64,000 nt of DNA from the NCBI GenBank assembly GCA_024403455.1, contig JAKSRR010000013.1:1-64000 (forward strand), written 5' to 3'. The notes below the pieces were generated by a model that made no database searches, was not told the origin of the DNA, and saw only the letters and a list, made by a program, of their open reading frames with translations. Origin of the DNA: Lachnospiraceae bacterium. Lineage in GTDB: Bacteria; Bacillota; Clostridia; Lachnospirales; Lachnospiraceae. How positions within the stretch are numbered: position 1 is the first letter of the stretch; the number at the start of each line of letters is the position of its first letter. This document shows positions 49,798 to 59,666 of the stretch, piece by piece. A program made the translations under genes and the position numbers.

Positions 49798-50517
49798 CTA
49801 CTGCATATCTGTCCCCATCTTACTCTCTGTCAAAGAAAGGTAAAATGCCCCTTTGGTGGTTTCCACATAGGGTAATACCCAAAAAATCCCAATGCCCAAA
49901 GATGTAATACAAAGAAACAGGAGCGGCAGAAAACTTAGTACCATGTAAAGATATTTTCCCCAGTTGCCCTTCATTAGCCAACTAGACATCTTAAGCAATT
50001 CTGTTCCCGCCTTATCCGGAAGGTCCATTCCTATATAGTACATCTGGGAATATACAATACGAATGACAGATGCCACCAAAAATCCAATCCCCATAACACT
50101 AAACACTAGCATGTAATCTTTTACCTGGTGTCCATCCATATAAAAAGCGATCAGATTGGCCGGTAATGCACAAATAAAGGAAACGGAGGAAAGAATCGCC
50201 GCCGGTACTATGAAACGTTTTACAACACCTCTGCGAAGGCAAAAGAACAAGTCCGAGCTTGTTGGATAACTGCCATAGGCTACATCCAGGAAACATTTGC
50301 ATACACCTGCATGTACCAACTCTATAAAAAGATCTGTACAGAATGCTATCAGCTGCCACATAATGAACATCAGAAGCGAATCCGCAAAGATCTGCGTCAC
50401 CAGCAAAGATGTGAGCGATCTGCACAGCAAATATATTCCAATAATTCCTGATGCCGTTCCGTATTTGCCAGAAAGTCGCTTCCTAGCATCCCATTTCAAT
50501 GTTTTTGTATCTTTCAT
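49798..50517 (-). CDS. DUF975-family multi-spanning membrane protein
   Basis: The protein has 239 aa with about five to six transmembrane helices (near residues 22-45, 55-75, 105-125, 135-155 and 190-215). The start KWDARKRLSGKYGTASGIIG and the late segment LLKMSSWLMKGNWGKYLYMVLSFLPL with WVLPYVETTKGAFYLSL are characteristic of DUF975 proteins, common in Firmicutes and of unknown role. It follows the SprA-like gene by 2 bases, so they share a transcript. Confidence 0.8.
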   Translation of the reverse strand: MKDTKTLKWDARKRLSGKYGTASGIIGIYLLCRSLTSLLVTQIFADSLLMFIMWQLIAFCTDLFIELVHAGVCKCFLDVAYGSYPTSSDLFFCLRRGVVKRFIVPAAILSSVSFICALPANLIAFYMDGHQVKDYMLVFSVMGIGFLVASVIRIVYSQMYYIGMDLPDKAGTELLKMSSWLMKGNWGKYLYMVLSFLPLLFLCITSLGIGIFWVLPYVETTKGAFYLSLTESKMGTDMQ

Positions 50518-50519
50518 GG

Positions 50520-51089
50520 TTATACTGCCAGATCTACATTCTTTCCGCTTGCAGCTTCATACTGTGAAGACTGCTGATTTTTTCCATAGGGATTATCTTT
50601 CTTGTATGCAATCTTCGTCGTGGTTTCACCGCCTGCAATATAGGGCTTTCCACACTCAGGACAGATTGCCATTTTCATTGTAACACTGGCCTGCAGAACC
50701 TTCGCATTCTTATCTTTAGCTGCTTTATCATAGGCATTTGCCACATGTTCCTGCTCATGGCCCCTAACTCTCGAAGCCACCGCTCCCGGTGCAATCTTTT
50801 GAGCACTTTTAAAAGAAACATTTTCATCAGAACCATCCTGGTATTTTCTTTCTTTACAGGTCTGGCACTCTTTTTTGGTGTCCGTTTCTCCGACGCGGGA
50901 TGCTTTCTTGGCATCCTCCTTTGCCATGGAAACACCACCGGTTGCTCCAACTCCTGTCACAGGTCCTGACGCAGAAACAGGAGCTACTCCAGCTCCCTGA
51001 CTATTCCCATATGCACTTGTACGCTGATATGGTGGTATGTATGCCTGAAATCCTACATATCCACTAATCGGACTAATGCCGCCTACCAT
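50520..51089 (-). CDS. SprA-like putative zinc metalloprotease (HExxH)
   Basis: The protein has 189 aa. A low-complexity Gly/Ser/Ala start is followed by ECQTCKERKYQDGSDE (a Cys pair), SAQKIAPGAVASRVRGHEQEHV with HEQEH as a zinc-protease motif, and a second Cys pair in CPECGKPY. This order (CxxC, SFKS, HExxH, CxxC) is that of the SprA-related family seen in Firmicutes and some proteobacteria. It lacks a clear signal peptide. The substrate is unknown. It lies between the prfB cluster and the DUF975 gene, all in one direction. Confidence 0.75.
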   Translation of the reverse strand: MVGGISPISGYVGFQAYIPPYQRTSAYGNSQGAGVAPVSASGPVTGVGATGGVSMAKEDAKKASRVGETDTKKECQTCKERKYQDGSDENVSFKSAQKIAPGAVASRVRGHEQEHVANAYDKAAKDKNAKVLQASVTMKMAICPECGKPYIAGGETTTKIAYKKDNPYGKNQQSSQYEAASGKNVDLAV

Positions 51090-51117
51090 ATAGGTACCTC
51101 GCTGATTCTCTCCAAAA

Positions 51118-51510
51118 TTAAAACTCTGGGAAAAATATATTATTTATATCATACAACGAATCTTCGTCTTTTGCATCTATCTCTTCGGAGCCGTTAAACA
51201 TCTTGTTATACTCTTCCAAAGAGACTCCAACAGTGTTTTCAAAAAGTTTCTCTGCCCGAGCACGATAATCCGGGTCTGTGAAAAAGCGCACTGTTGTCAC
51301 CATTACAAAAGTCAGTACGATGGCAAGCAGCACACCCCCTACACTCGTCCCAATTTTTGCATATTTCTCCATCTTGCCATCTCCTTTGGAGAGCACACCA
51401 AAAATCACTGCCAGGCTCCCACAAACAATGGGAATCACGATAGTTGCAAAGCCAAGAAGTGCTATAGCTGCACATACCACTGATGCAAAGGCAAATTTGT
51501 TTTCGTACAT
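51118..51510 (-). CDS. Small membrane protein (130 aa), DUF4190-like
   Basis: Two transmembrane helices (residues about 5-38 and 55-80) lie around a GDGKMEKYAKIG linker, followed by an acidic, soluble C-terminus (about 85-130). The pattern FAFASVVCAAIALLGF...IVCGSLAVIFGVLSKG...KIGTSVGGV resembles DUF4190-type double-helix domains. The function is unknown. It lies 13 bases behind prfB and probably shares its transcript. Confidence 0.65.
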   Translation of the reverse strand: MYENKFAFASVVCAAIALLGFATIVIPIVCGSLAVIFGVLSKGDGKMEKYAKIGTSVGGVLLAIVLTFVMVTTVRFFTDPDYRARAEKLFENTVGVSLEEYNKMFNGSEEIDAKDEDSLYDINNIFFPEF

Positions 51511-51523
51511 CTTTTTCGCCTAC

Positions 51524-52657
51524 TTACTCTTCTTCCACAGCCTCCATTAAGGTTCCCTGACTCTTTCTCTTCAGGTAAGCATTAATGAATCTGTCAATAT
51601 CACCATCTAATACCGCTCCAGCATTGGCATTCTCTTCACCGGTACGAAGATCTTTCACCAACTGATACGGCTGCAGGAAGTAAGAACGAATCTGGCTTCC
51701 CCAAGCAATGGATTTTAAATCTCCCTGAATACCCTTTAATTTCGCTTCTTCCTCTGCTTCTTTAATGGCAAGAAGCTTACCGCGAAGCATCTGCATTGCC
51801 TTATCCTTATTCTGGAACTGGCTTCGCTCATTTTGGCATTGTACTACAACGCCAGTCGGGAAGTGGGTGATTCGAATCGCAGAGGAGGTCTTATTGATAT
51901 GCTGTCCACCAGCACCGCTACTGCGATAGGTATCAATACGAATATCCTCGTCCCTAATCTCAATGCCAGCATCTCCTTCGATTTCCGGCATAACATCAAG
52001 AGACACAAAGCTTGTCTGGCGCTTCCCCTGGGCATTAAACGGAGAGATACGAACCAAACGGTGCACTCCCTGTTCTCCCTTTAAATAGCCATACGCATTC
52101 TCGCCATTAACCTGAAAGGAAACTGACTTGATACCTGCTTCATCTCCGTCCAAAAGATCCAATTCCTCAACAGCAAATCCTTTCTTTTCTGCCCAGTGGG
52201 AATACATACGATATAACATCTGTGCCCAATCGCAGCTTTCTGTGCCGCCAGCACCTGCATTGATACGAAGAATTGCATTCTTACTGTCGTACTCACCGGT
52301 AAGCAGCGTGCGAAGACGAATACTTTCCAGTTTTTCTTTAAAATCATCGTACTCTGCCTGGATTTCCGGAATCAAACTCTCATCATTTTCCTCGTAGCCC
52401 ATTTCAAGCAGTGTCTGGATATCTTCAAAAGCCTGTGATAAATGATCACAAAGTTCCACCGTATCTTTTAAATTCTTGGATTCCTTCATGAGCTTATTGG
52501 ATTTTTCCGGATTGTCCCAAAAGCCAGGGGCACTCATTTCCAAATCAAGTTCTTCGATACGACGACGTTTTGCATCCAAAGAAAGAGACTCTCTCACTTC
52601 CTTAAGCGGTGTCTCGTAAGTAAATAGTTCCGTTTTAATGCGGTCTAATTCAACCAT
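51524..52657 (-). CDS. prfB: Peptide chain release factor 2
   Basis: The protein has 377 aa. It ends translation at UGA/UAA. The stop-codon recognition region, the GGQ loop (SSGAGGQHINKTSSA) and the C-terminal ERSQFQNKDKAM are present. In most bacteria the 5' end contains an in-frame UGA read by +1 shifting (CUU-UGA). Here the corresponding position reads TCT-TTG-GAT in one open frame, so the protein is made without frameshifting. It is 97 bases downstream of secA behind a terminator-like hairpin, the secA-prfB order known from other Firmicutes. Confidence 0.93.
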   Translation of the reverse strand: MVELDRIKTELFTYETPLKEVRESLSLDAKRRRIEELDLEMSAPGFWDNPEKSNKLMKESKNLKDTVELCDHLSQAFEDIQTLLEMGYEENDESLIPEIQAEYDDFKEKLESIRLRTLLTGEYDSKNAILRINAGAGGTESCDWAQMLYRMYSHWAEKKGFAVEELDLLDGDEAGIKSVSFQVNGENAYGYLKGEQGVHRLVRISPFNAQGKRQTSFVSLDVMPEIEGDAGIEIRDEDIRIDTYRSSGAGGQHINKTSSAIRITHFPTGVVVQCQNERSQFQNKDKAMQMLRGKLLAIKEAEEEAKLKGIQGDLKSIAWGSQIRSYFLQPYQLVKDLRTGEENANAGAVLDGDIDRFINAYLKRKSQGTLMEAVEEE

Positions 52658-52689
52658 AACAATTCCCTTTTATCAACGATTGGTTATAA

Positions 52690-52739
52690 AAATGGTTCTC
52701 TCCCCCGGACACAACCTATCCCGTGACAAAGAACCATTT
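52690..52739 (-). terminator. Terminator between secA and prfB
   Basis: AAATGGTTCT and AGAACCATTT (52690-52699 and 52730-52739) form a 10-bp stem with a long loop, followed by TTTATAACC on the minus strand. It may act as a partial terminator that lowers prfB expression. Confidence 0.6.
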
Positions 52740-52753
52740 GTATTCCTGTTACT

Positions 52754-55321
52754 TTAGATTTTTCCCATACAGCAGTTCTTAAACTTCTTGCCGCTGCCGC
52801 AAGGACAAGGATCATTGGGATATACCTTAATGGCTTCTCTCCGCTTCGGTCCCTTCTGCACTGAATCATCCTTATTGGTTCCCGTGATCTTAGCAACCTG
52901 CTCACGTTCTACCTTCTGCTCTACCTGAATTCTGAGAAGCAGGCGGATGGTATCGTCTCGGATAGCACTGGTCATAGCATCAAACATGTCATAACCCTGC
53001 AGCTTATATTCCTGCGCAGGCTTTAAGTTACCGTAGGATACAAGGTGTACACCCTGGCGCAACTGATCCATATCATCAATATGTGCCATCCACTTTCTAT
53101 CAATAATCTTTAAGAGAATAACGCGCTCTGCCTCACGAATTGCTTCCGGTGAAGGGAACTCTGCCTCTTTTGCTTCATAGAGTTTTACTGCCTCTTCCTT
53201 CAGCATCTGCTTTAAGGCATCCTTCTTGGTCACTTCTATGCGCTCCGGAGTAATCGGCTCTAAAGGAATGATAGGAAGAAGCACTTCAGAAAGTTCCGTC
53301 AGATTCCACTCTTCCTTGCCACCATCTTCACCAATAACCATATCTACAGCATTGTCACAAATATCCGTAATCATCTTATAGATAACATCACGCATATTCT
53401 CGCCATCTAACACACGCTTACGCTCAGCATAAATAATTTCACGCTGCTCGTTCATAACCTCATCATACTCTAAAACATTTAATCGTGCAGAGAAGTTATT
53501 GCTCTCGATACGCTTCTGCGCTCTCTCTACTGCATTGCTTAACATCTTATGCTGGATTTCCTGATCTTCAGAAATACCAAGGGCATTGAAGGTAGCAAGA
53601 AGTCTGTCTCCACCGAAAAGACGCATTAAATCATCTTCCAAGGAAATATAGAACTTACTCTCACCAGGATCACCCTGACGGCCAGATCGACCACGAAGCT
53701 GATTATCAATACGTCTGGACTCATGACGCTCTGTACCAATAATACGAAGACCACCTGCCGCCTTAGCTTCATCATCCAGCTTAATATCTGTACCACGACC
53801 AGCCATGTTTGTAGCAATGGTAACGGTTCCGTGGATACCTGCATCTGCTACGATTTCTGCTTCCTTTTCATGATACTTTGCATTTAAGACATTGTGCTTG
53901 ATACCTTCCTTAGAAAGCAGTCTACTAATCTCTTCAGAAGAATCAATATTAATGGTACCAACTAATACGGGCTGTCCCTTTGCCTGGCTCTCTTTAACAG
54001 CTGCTACGATGGCACGAAGCTTTCCTGCCTTGGTCTTATATACAGAGTCATTGTGATCAATACGCTGTACTGGACGATTGGTAGGAATCTCAATAACGTC
54101 CATACCATAAATCTCACGGAACTCCTTTTCTTCCGTAAGTGCAGTACCCGTCATACCTGCTGTCTTATCAAACTTATTAAAGAAGGTCTGGAAAGTAATG
54201 GTTGCAAGGGTCTTACTCTCTCTCTTAACCTTTACATGTTCCTTTGCTTCAATTGCCTGATGTAAACCATCGGAGAATCGACGGCCCGGCATAATACGAC
54301 CAGTAAAGGAGTCGACAATCAGTACCTGATCATTATCAACGACATAATCCTGATCCTTGGTCATTAAATTATGTGCGCGCAGTGCCAAAATGACATTGTG
54401 CTGAATCTCTAAATTTTCCGGATCTGCATAGTTATCAATCTGGAAGAACCGCTCTACCTTAGCCACACCGGCTTCCGTTAAGTTAATTACCTTATCTTTC
54501 TCATTGACGATAAAGTCACCAGTCTCCTCCTTCTGTACGCCCATGATGGCATCCAGTTTGGAAACATCACCAATATCCTCACCACGCTTTAACTGCTTGG
54601 CAAGAATATCACATACTTCATAAAGCTTCGTGGACTTTCCGCTCTGACCAGAAATAATCAGAGGGGTTCTCGCCTCATCGATTAATACAGAGTCAACCTC
54701 ATCGATGATGGCATAATGCAATCCTCTAAGAACCAGCTGTTCCTTGTAGATTGCCATATTGTCACGAAGGTAATCAAATCCCAATTCATTGTTAGTAACG
54801 TAAGTAATATCACAGGCGTATGCTGCACGTCTTTCGTCTGGCTTCATGGAGTTTAAGATGACACCAACGGTCAGACCTAGGAATCTGTGAATGCCACCCA
54901 TCCATTCACTATCTCGCTTTGCAAGGTAGTCATTAACGGTAACGACATGCACACCCTTTCCCTCTAACGCATTCAAATAAGCGGCAGAAGTAGACACTAA
55001 GGTCTTACCTTCACCAGTTCTCATTTCTGCAATACGTCCCTGGTGCAGAATCACACCACCGATTAACTGTACGGGATAATGTTCCATACCATTGACACGC
55101 TTGGCAGCTTCACGAACCGTCGCAAATGCTTCCGGCAAAATATCATCCAGGGTCTCCCCTTTGGCAAGACGCTCTTTAAACTTCGTAGTATTCTCACGAA
55201 GCTCCTCGTCAGACTTTGCCTGCATTTCCCCTTGCAAAGATAAAATCTTATCAATGATTGGCTGAATGCGCTTTAATTCACGCTGGCTGTGGGTACCAAA
55301 AATCTTACTAACAATACTCAT
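52754..55321 (-). CDS. secA: Preprotein translocase ATPase SecA
   Basis: The protein has 855 aa. It drives secretion through SecYEG. The helicase motifs are intact: MRTGEGKTLVSTSAAY (Walker A), VDSVLIDEARTPLII (Walker B, DEAR), TITFQTFFNKFDKTAGMTGTA, TNMAGRGTDI and RQGDPGESKFY. The C-terminus carries the SecB/lipid-binding zinc motif PCPCGSGKKFKNCC. The length and single copy in this window suit the housekeeping SecA1. It is preceded by buk with 16 bases, so transcription comes from ptb-buk. Confidence 0.96.
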   Translation of the reverse strand: MSIVSKIFGTHSQRELKRIQPIIDKILSLQGEMQAKSDEELRENTTKFKERLAKGETLDDILPEAFATVREAAKRVNGMEHYPVQLIGGVILHQGRIAEMRTGEGKTLVSTSAAYLNALEGKGVHVVTVNDYLAKRDSEWMGGIHRFLGLTVGVILNSMKPDERRAAYACDITYVTNNELGFDYLRDNMAIYKEQLVLRGLHYAIIDEVDSVLIDEARTPLIISGQSGKSTKLYEVCDILAKQLKRGEDIGDVSKLDAIMGVQKEETGDFIVNEKDKVINLTEAGVAKVERFFQIDNYADPENLEIQHNVILALRAHNLMTKDQDYVVDNDQVLIVDSFTGRIMPGRRFSDGLHQAIEAKEHVKVKRESKTLATITFQTFFNKFDKTAGMTGTALTEEKEFREIYGMDVIEIPTNRPVQRIDHNDSVYKTKAGKLRAIVAAVKESQAKGQPVLVGTINIDSSEEISRLLSKEGIKHNVLNAKYHEKEAEIVADAGIHGTVTIATNMAGRGTDIKLDDEAKAAGGLRIIGTERHESRRIDNQLRGRSGRQGDPGESKFYISLEDDLMRLFGGDRLLATFNALGISEDQEIQHKMLSNAVERAQKRIESNNFSARLNVLEYDEVMNEQREIIYAERKRVLDGENMRDVIYKMITDICDNAVDMVIGEDGGKEEWNLTELSEVLLPIIPLEPITPERIEVTKKDALKQMLKEEAVKLYEAKEAEFPSPEAIREAERVILLKIIDRKWMAHIDDMDQLRQGVHLVSYGNLKPAQEYKLQGYDMFDAMTSAIRDDTIRLLLRIQVEQKVEREQVAKITGTNKDDSVQKGPKRREAIKVYPNDPCPCGSGKKFKNCCMGKI

Positions 55322-55337
55322 GGGTTAACTCCAAATC

Positions 55338-56417
55338 TTAATATTCCATTGCCTTCTCTTCGCCATTCATAACACGAAGAGCACCCTGTGCAAGCGCAAG
55401 AAGTTCATCCTCTCCAGGATATACGGTAAGTGGTGCAATCCAACCGATACGCTTCTTAAACTCAGCAATAACAAGTTTAGAGTACGCAATACCACCAGTT
55501 ACAATAATCTGGTCTACCTTACCCTCTAAAACTGCTGCCTGCGCACCAATATTCTTGCAAACCTGATAAATGAATGCATCATAAACTTCCTCTGCCTTTG
55601 CAGCCTTCTCCTTATCTGCATCCTTCATCTGGTCTTCCACTACTCTTGCATCGTTGGTACCAAGGTATGCATTGAAACCACCATTACCAACAATCTTCTT
55701 GTACACTTCTTTTTCCGTATACTGACCGGAGAAGCACATCTTAATTAACGCACCAGCAGGTACACCACCTGCTCTTTCAGGGGAGAATGCGCCATCACCG
55801 TCTAATGCGTTAAATACATCAATAACCTTTCCATTCTCGTGGGCGCCAACAGACACACCACCGCCCATGTGTACCACAATGAGGCGAAGTTCATTATAGT
55901 TCTTACCAATTTCCTTTGCATAACGTTTTGCAACGGCCTTCTGGTTTAACGCATGGAACACACTGGTTCTGGGAAGTTCCGGAACTCCTGAATATCTTGC
56001 GAGGTTGCAAAGCTCATCTACAACAACCGGGTCTACGATATAGGAAGGTACGCCAATCTCGTCGCCTAACTCTCTTGCTAAAATACCACCAAGGTTAGAA
56101 GCATGCTGTCCCTGCTTACCAATCTTAAGGTCATTTAATAATTCATCAGATACAGGATAGGTACCGCCAGGGATGGGCTTTAACATACCACCACGGCCAA
56201 CAACCACCTGGAACTCCTTTAAGTCAATACCCTTGGATGCAAGAAAATCAACAATAATCTTCTTTCTGAAATCCTTCTGGTCTACGATGCTTGCATACTG
56301 TGAAATCTCTTCTGTCGTATGACGAAGGGTTTCATCAAATAAAAGTTCCTCATCCTCAAAAACACCAATCTTAGTAGAGGTAGAACCTGGGTTAATAATC
56401 AAAGATTTGATAGACAT
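55338..56417 (-). CDS. buk: Butyrate kinase
   Basis: The protein has 359 aa of the acetate/butyrate kinase family. It makes ATP and butyrate from butyryl phosphate. The ASKHA motif [13 protein letters not shown] (residues 8-20), [29 protein letters not shown] and VTGGIAYS are all present. The Buk-type start and length (acetate kinases are about 400 aa) support butyrate over acetate. It lies 35 bases behind ptb. The pair indicates the phosphotransbutyrylase route for butyrate rather than butyryl-CoA:acetate transferase. Confidence 0.93.
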   Translation of the reverse strand: MSIKSLIINPGSTSTKIGVFEDEELLFDETLRHTTEEISQYASIVDQKDFRKKIIVDFLASKGIDLKEFQVVVGRGGMLKPIPGGTYPVSDELLNDLKIGKQGQHASNLGGILARELGDEIGVPSYIVDPVVVDELCNLARYSGVPELPRTSVFHALNQKAVAKRYAKEIGKNYNELRLIVVHMGGGVSVGAHENGKVIDVFNALDGDGAFSPERAGGVPAGALIKMCFSGQYTEKEVYKKIVGNGGFNAYLGTNDARVVEDQMKDADKEKAAKAEEVYDAFIYQVCKNIGAQAAVLEGKVDQIIVTGGIAYSKLVIAEFKKRIGWIAPLTVYPGEDELLALAQGALRVMNGEEKAMEY

Positions 56418-56452
56418 GAGCTTTCTCTCCTTATCAATTAATATGGGAATGA

Positions 56453-57367
56453 TTATTTATTCATAGCCTCAGCAACAACAGCGCCTAAAGCAAGGGAATT
56501 AACCTTAACTTCGGTAGAATCACTACGGCTGGTTAAAATAACAGGTGCCTTGGTACCGGTTAAAATATTACCATTCTTGCACTTGCAAAGGTGGGTCAGT
56601 GCCTTGTAAGTAATGTTTCCAGCGTGAATATCAGGGAATAATAATACATCGGCATCACCGACAATCTTTCTGCCTTCTGCTCCCTTATGCTTTGCAGCTT
56701 CCGGATCAATAGCAAGGTCTAATGATAAAGGTCCATCTACGATGCATCCGGTAATTTCACCGCGTTCACACATTTTTGTAAGTTCATCTGCCTCTACCGT
56801 AACAGGCATCTTAGGATTTACAACTTCTACAGCGGCAAGAGGCGCAACCTTAGGACAATCAATACCACAAGCGTGTACGATTTCTACGGTATTCTCGATG
56901 ATTGCTTTCTTATCTTCTAAAGTAGGATAGGGAATGAATGCAACGTCAGATAAGAAGTAAAGCTTCTGCTGTCCTTCAAACTCAAATACGCAAACATGAC
57001 TGAGTGGCTTACCTGTACGAAGACCAACCTCTTTATCAAGAACGCTCTTTAAGAAATCCTTGGTGTTGATTAAGCCCTTCATATACATATCAGCAGTGCC
57101 ATCATGTACTAAAGAAACAGCTTTTCTAGCAGCTTCTACAGGATCTTCAATGTCAATCACTTCGTAATTAGAAAGGTCAATCTTCAATTCCTCTGCAATA
57201 GGCTGAATCTTTTTTAAATCACCTACTAAAATAGCATCTGCGATGCCACGAGTTCTCGCAACTTCAATGGCTTCCAAAACAGGACCATCCTGTGCTACAG
57301 CAACAGATACCTTCTTGCGGGAGCAGGAAGCTACTTTAGACAATAAATCATCAAAACCTTTGCTCAT
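56453..57367 (-). CDS. ptb: Phosphate butyryltransferase
   Basis: The protein has 304 aa of the Pta/Ptb family. It converts butyryl-CoA and phosphate to butyryl phosphate. [68 protein letters not shown] and [18 protein letters not shown] match Ptb. It is first in the ptb-buk-secA transcript, with a good promoter at 57447-57475. Confidence 0.93.
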   Translation of the reverse strand: MSKGFDDLLSKVASCSRKKVSVAVAQDGPVLEAIEVARTRGIADAILVGDLKKIQPIAEELKIDLSNYEVIDIEDPVEAARKAVSLVHDGTADMYMKGLINTKDFLKSVLDKEVGLRTGKPLSHVCVFEFEGQQKLYFLSDVAFIPYPTLEDKKAIIENTVEIVHACGIDCPKVAPLAAVEVVNPKMPVTVEADELTKMCERGEITGCIVDGPLSLDLAIDPEAAKHKGAEGRKIVGDADVLLFPDIHAGNITYKALTHLCKCKNGNILTGTKAPVILTSRSDSTEVKVNSLALGAVVAEAMNK

Positions 57368-57446
57368 TTTCTTATGCCTCTTTTCTTTTTATAAATAAAT
57401 TTTTCAAAATACAAATATCGCCCTATGGGCGCAAAAACCACATGAA

Positions 57447-57475
57447 ATCATAGCACAAAAACCTACTTCATGCAA
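57447..57475 (-). promoter_or_regulatory. Promoter of the ptb-buk-secA operon
   Basis: -35 TTGCAT (complement of 57470-57475), a 17-bp spacer and -10 TATGAT (complement of 57447-57452), about 80 bases before ptb. Confidence 0.7.
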
Positions 57476-57650
57476 CCAAACCGATCACTGCTTTCGTTAT
57501 GTAAACCGCTTTATTTTATTGTCTTTTTGCACAATTTTTTAATTACTTTTTGATATTTTTATGTTAAAATATCCATATGTGGGAGGAGAGCAATCTGCAT
57601 TGTTCTTTTTATGATTTTGTATCATCATTTGTGATAGAAAGGAGGAGGTT

Positions 57651-59564
57651 ATGAACATAAAAGTACAGTTGTGTGCACTGATTCTTTTACTGATTACCCT
57701 CTTTTTTTATAAGAAACAACGTCCCACAGGATTAAAAACTGCAGCAACCTTTTATCATCTCATGATTTTGGGCATGCTTTCTATCGTTCTTGATACAGGC
57801 TCCAGTGTAGCCATCTATTACATCGACTACCTTCCGGTGATTTTTGTTGATACCTGCAACAAATTGCACCTACTTTCTTTGGTGGCTGTGTCTTATATGT
57901 TGCTCACCTATACCACGCTGGACATTCACTCCGAAAAAAACAGAAAGCTTTTAATCAACATATATACGCTCTTTTCATTGATCACTGGTATAGCCATTGC
58001 TTTTCTACCTATCTCCAGCACTCGTTGGGAAAGCAGTTACCAGTTAGGCGGAGCCTCCGTGATTGCTTCCTATGTTAGTAGCATCATTTTTATCGGCACC
58101 ATTACCATTCACCTTTTCCTTTATAAGAAAAGACTAAATGATGTCAAATTCTTTTCTATCCTAGTATCCGTTTTTGTTTTAGCCGCTGGTGCACTTGTTC
58201 AGGTGTTTATCCCCGACCTTCTGCTCCTCTCCTACGCCATTGCACTTTGCATTACTATCCTGTTCATCCGTCAGGAGAATCCTATTACCAACATCGATAA
58301 AAGCTGTGGTGCCTTCACATCTCACGTTCTGCATGACTATTTAAAACAGTGCTATACCCAGAACGACTCCTTTGCAATTCTGGTACTGAACTTTGAACAG
58401 GATCGTACCAATGCAGAAACCGAGGAAACCACAGAAAAAGCGCTTACACCCATTGTTTCCTTCCTGCATGTTTTCGCAGATATCAAAGTGTACTGCCATG
58501 AGGAAAAGGAGCTCTACCTTGTCTTTAAGGATGAGGAAACCATGTTAAACAACCTCCCCCAGATTAAGCAGCGTTTTAAAAGCGGCTTCAACGTAGGGGA
58601 TATCTTAAATCCTGTGATAGTCGACTTAAAACCCACCTATATTTCCTTTGCAGATGCTTCTCTTGCTAAAAATGCCGATGAAGTTATCAAGATGTTCAAC
58701 TATGTATCTGCAAAGATTAATGCAAAAACTAATTATGAAGAATTTCATATTGATGCCAATATGTTTGCAGAAAAGAATCGCTTCGAACTCATGGAAGCAA
58801 CCATTCAGAAAGCCATTGAAGACGATCGCGTAGAAGTGTTCTTCCAGCCCATCTTCAACACCCACAAGGAAGTATTTACCTCTGCCGAGGCTTTGGTTCG
58901 ACTTCGTCAGGAGGACGGCAGCATCCTTCCTCCCGGTGCCTTTATTCCAGTTGCTGAGTCCACCGGTCTCATTTCCAAAATCGGTGAGATTGTATTCGAT
59001 AAGACCTGTCAGTTCCTTGCGAACAACAATTTAGAACGTTATGGATTCGAGTACGTAGAAGTTAACCTTTCCATCTATCAATGTGAGGAAGTTGATTTGG
59101 CAGATCGCTATATCGCCATTATGGATAAGTATAATCTTGAGCCTTCAAAGATTAATTTAGAGATTACAGAAACCGGCTCCTTAAGCATGCGTGAAACGCT
59201 TCTTAGCAACATGCATAAACTGATTGATAAGGGTGTTACCTTCTCCCTAGATGACTTCGGTTCCGGTCAGTCCAACCTAAACTACATCGTAGATATGCCC
59301 GTGCACATTGTAAAGTTTGATCGCGACATGACCCAGGCCTACTTCAACGAGGAAAACAACAAAGGTAAGTCCGTTGTCCGCGCCGCTACCATGATGATTC
59401 ATGAATTAAAGTTAAAGGTAGTTTCCGAAGGTGTAGAAACCGAGGATCAGCTAAACAAGATGGTAGAGCAGGGGATCGACTATATTCAGGGATATTATTT
59501 CAGCAAGCCCCTGCCTCAGGAGCAGTTCTACGAATTCATTAAAGAGCATGCCAAGGCATCCTAA
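57651..59564 (+). CDS. Membrane-bound EAL phosphodiesterase
   Basis: The protein has 637 aa. Residues 1-205 hold about seven transmembrane helices, an unnamed sensory module resembling 7TM/MASE inputs. Residues about 220-370 look like a degenerate GGDEF region without the GGDEF signature. Residues about 385-632 are an EAL domain with the catalytic set complete: AEALVRLRQ (EAL), VNLSIYQ, INLEITETG, SLDDFGSGQSN, VKFDRD, SEGVET and QGYYFSKPLP. It should degrade cyclic-di-GMP. AAAGGAGGAGGTT precedes the ATG. The HDOD/degenerate-EAL gene follows. Confidence 0.9.
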   Translation: MNIKVQLCALILLLITLFFYKKQRPTGLKTAATFYHLMILGMLSIVLDTGSSVAIYYIDYLPVIFVDTCNKLHLLSLVAVSYMLLTYTTLDIHSEKNRKLLINIYTLFSLITGIAIAFLPISSTRWESSYQLGGASVIASYVSSIIFIGTITIHLFLYKKRLNDVKFFSILVSVFVLAAGALVQVFIPDLLLLSYAIALCITILFIRQENPITNIDKSCGAFTSHVLHDYLKQCYTQNDSFAILVLNFEQDRTNAETEETTEKALTPIVSFLHVFADIKVYCHEEKELYLVFKDEETMLNNLPQIKQRFKSGFNVGDILNPVIVDLKPTYISFADASLAKNADEVIKMFNYVSAKINAKTNYEEFHIDANMFAEKNRFELMEATIQKAIEDDRVEVFFQPIFNTHKEVFTSAEALVRLRQEDGSILPPGAFIPVAESTGLISKIGEIVFDKTCQFLANNNLERYGFEYVEVNLSIYQCEEVDLADRYIAIMDKYNLEPSKINLEITETGSLSMRETLLSNMHKLIDKGVTFSLDDFGSGQSNLNYIVDMPVHIVKFDRDMTQAYFNEENNKGKSVVRAATMMIHELKLKVVSEGVETEDQLNKMVEQGIDYIQGYYFSKPLPQEQFYEFIKEHAKAS

Positions 59565-59617
59565 TGTATATCTTTTAAATTAAACTAGTTTTTAAAAACA
59601 CTTACTCTTGTTGGGTG

Positions 59618-59623
59618 TATAAT
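59618..59623 (+). promoter_or_regulatory. -10 element before the HDOD gene
   Basis: TATAAT 44 bases before the ATG at 59667. The upstream TTGTTG is too close to act as -35, so confidence is low. Confidence 0.35.
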
Positions 59624-59666
59624 AAAGATAAGAAAAGACAATATATTTACAAAAAGTGAGGTTTCT

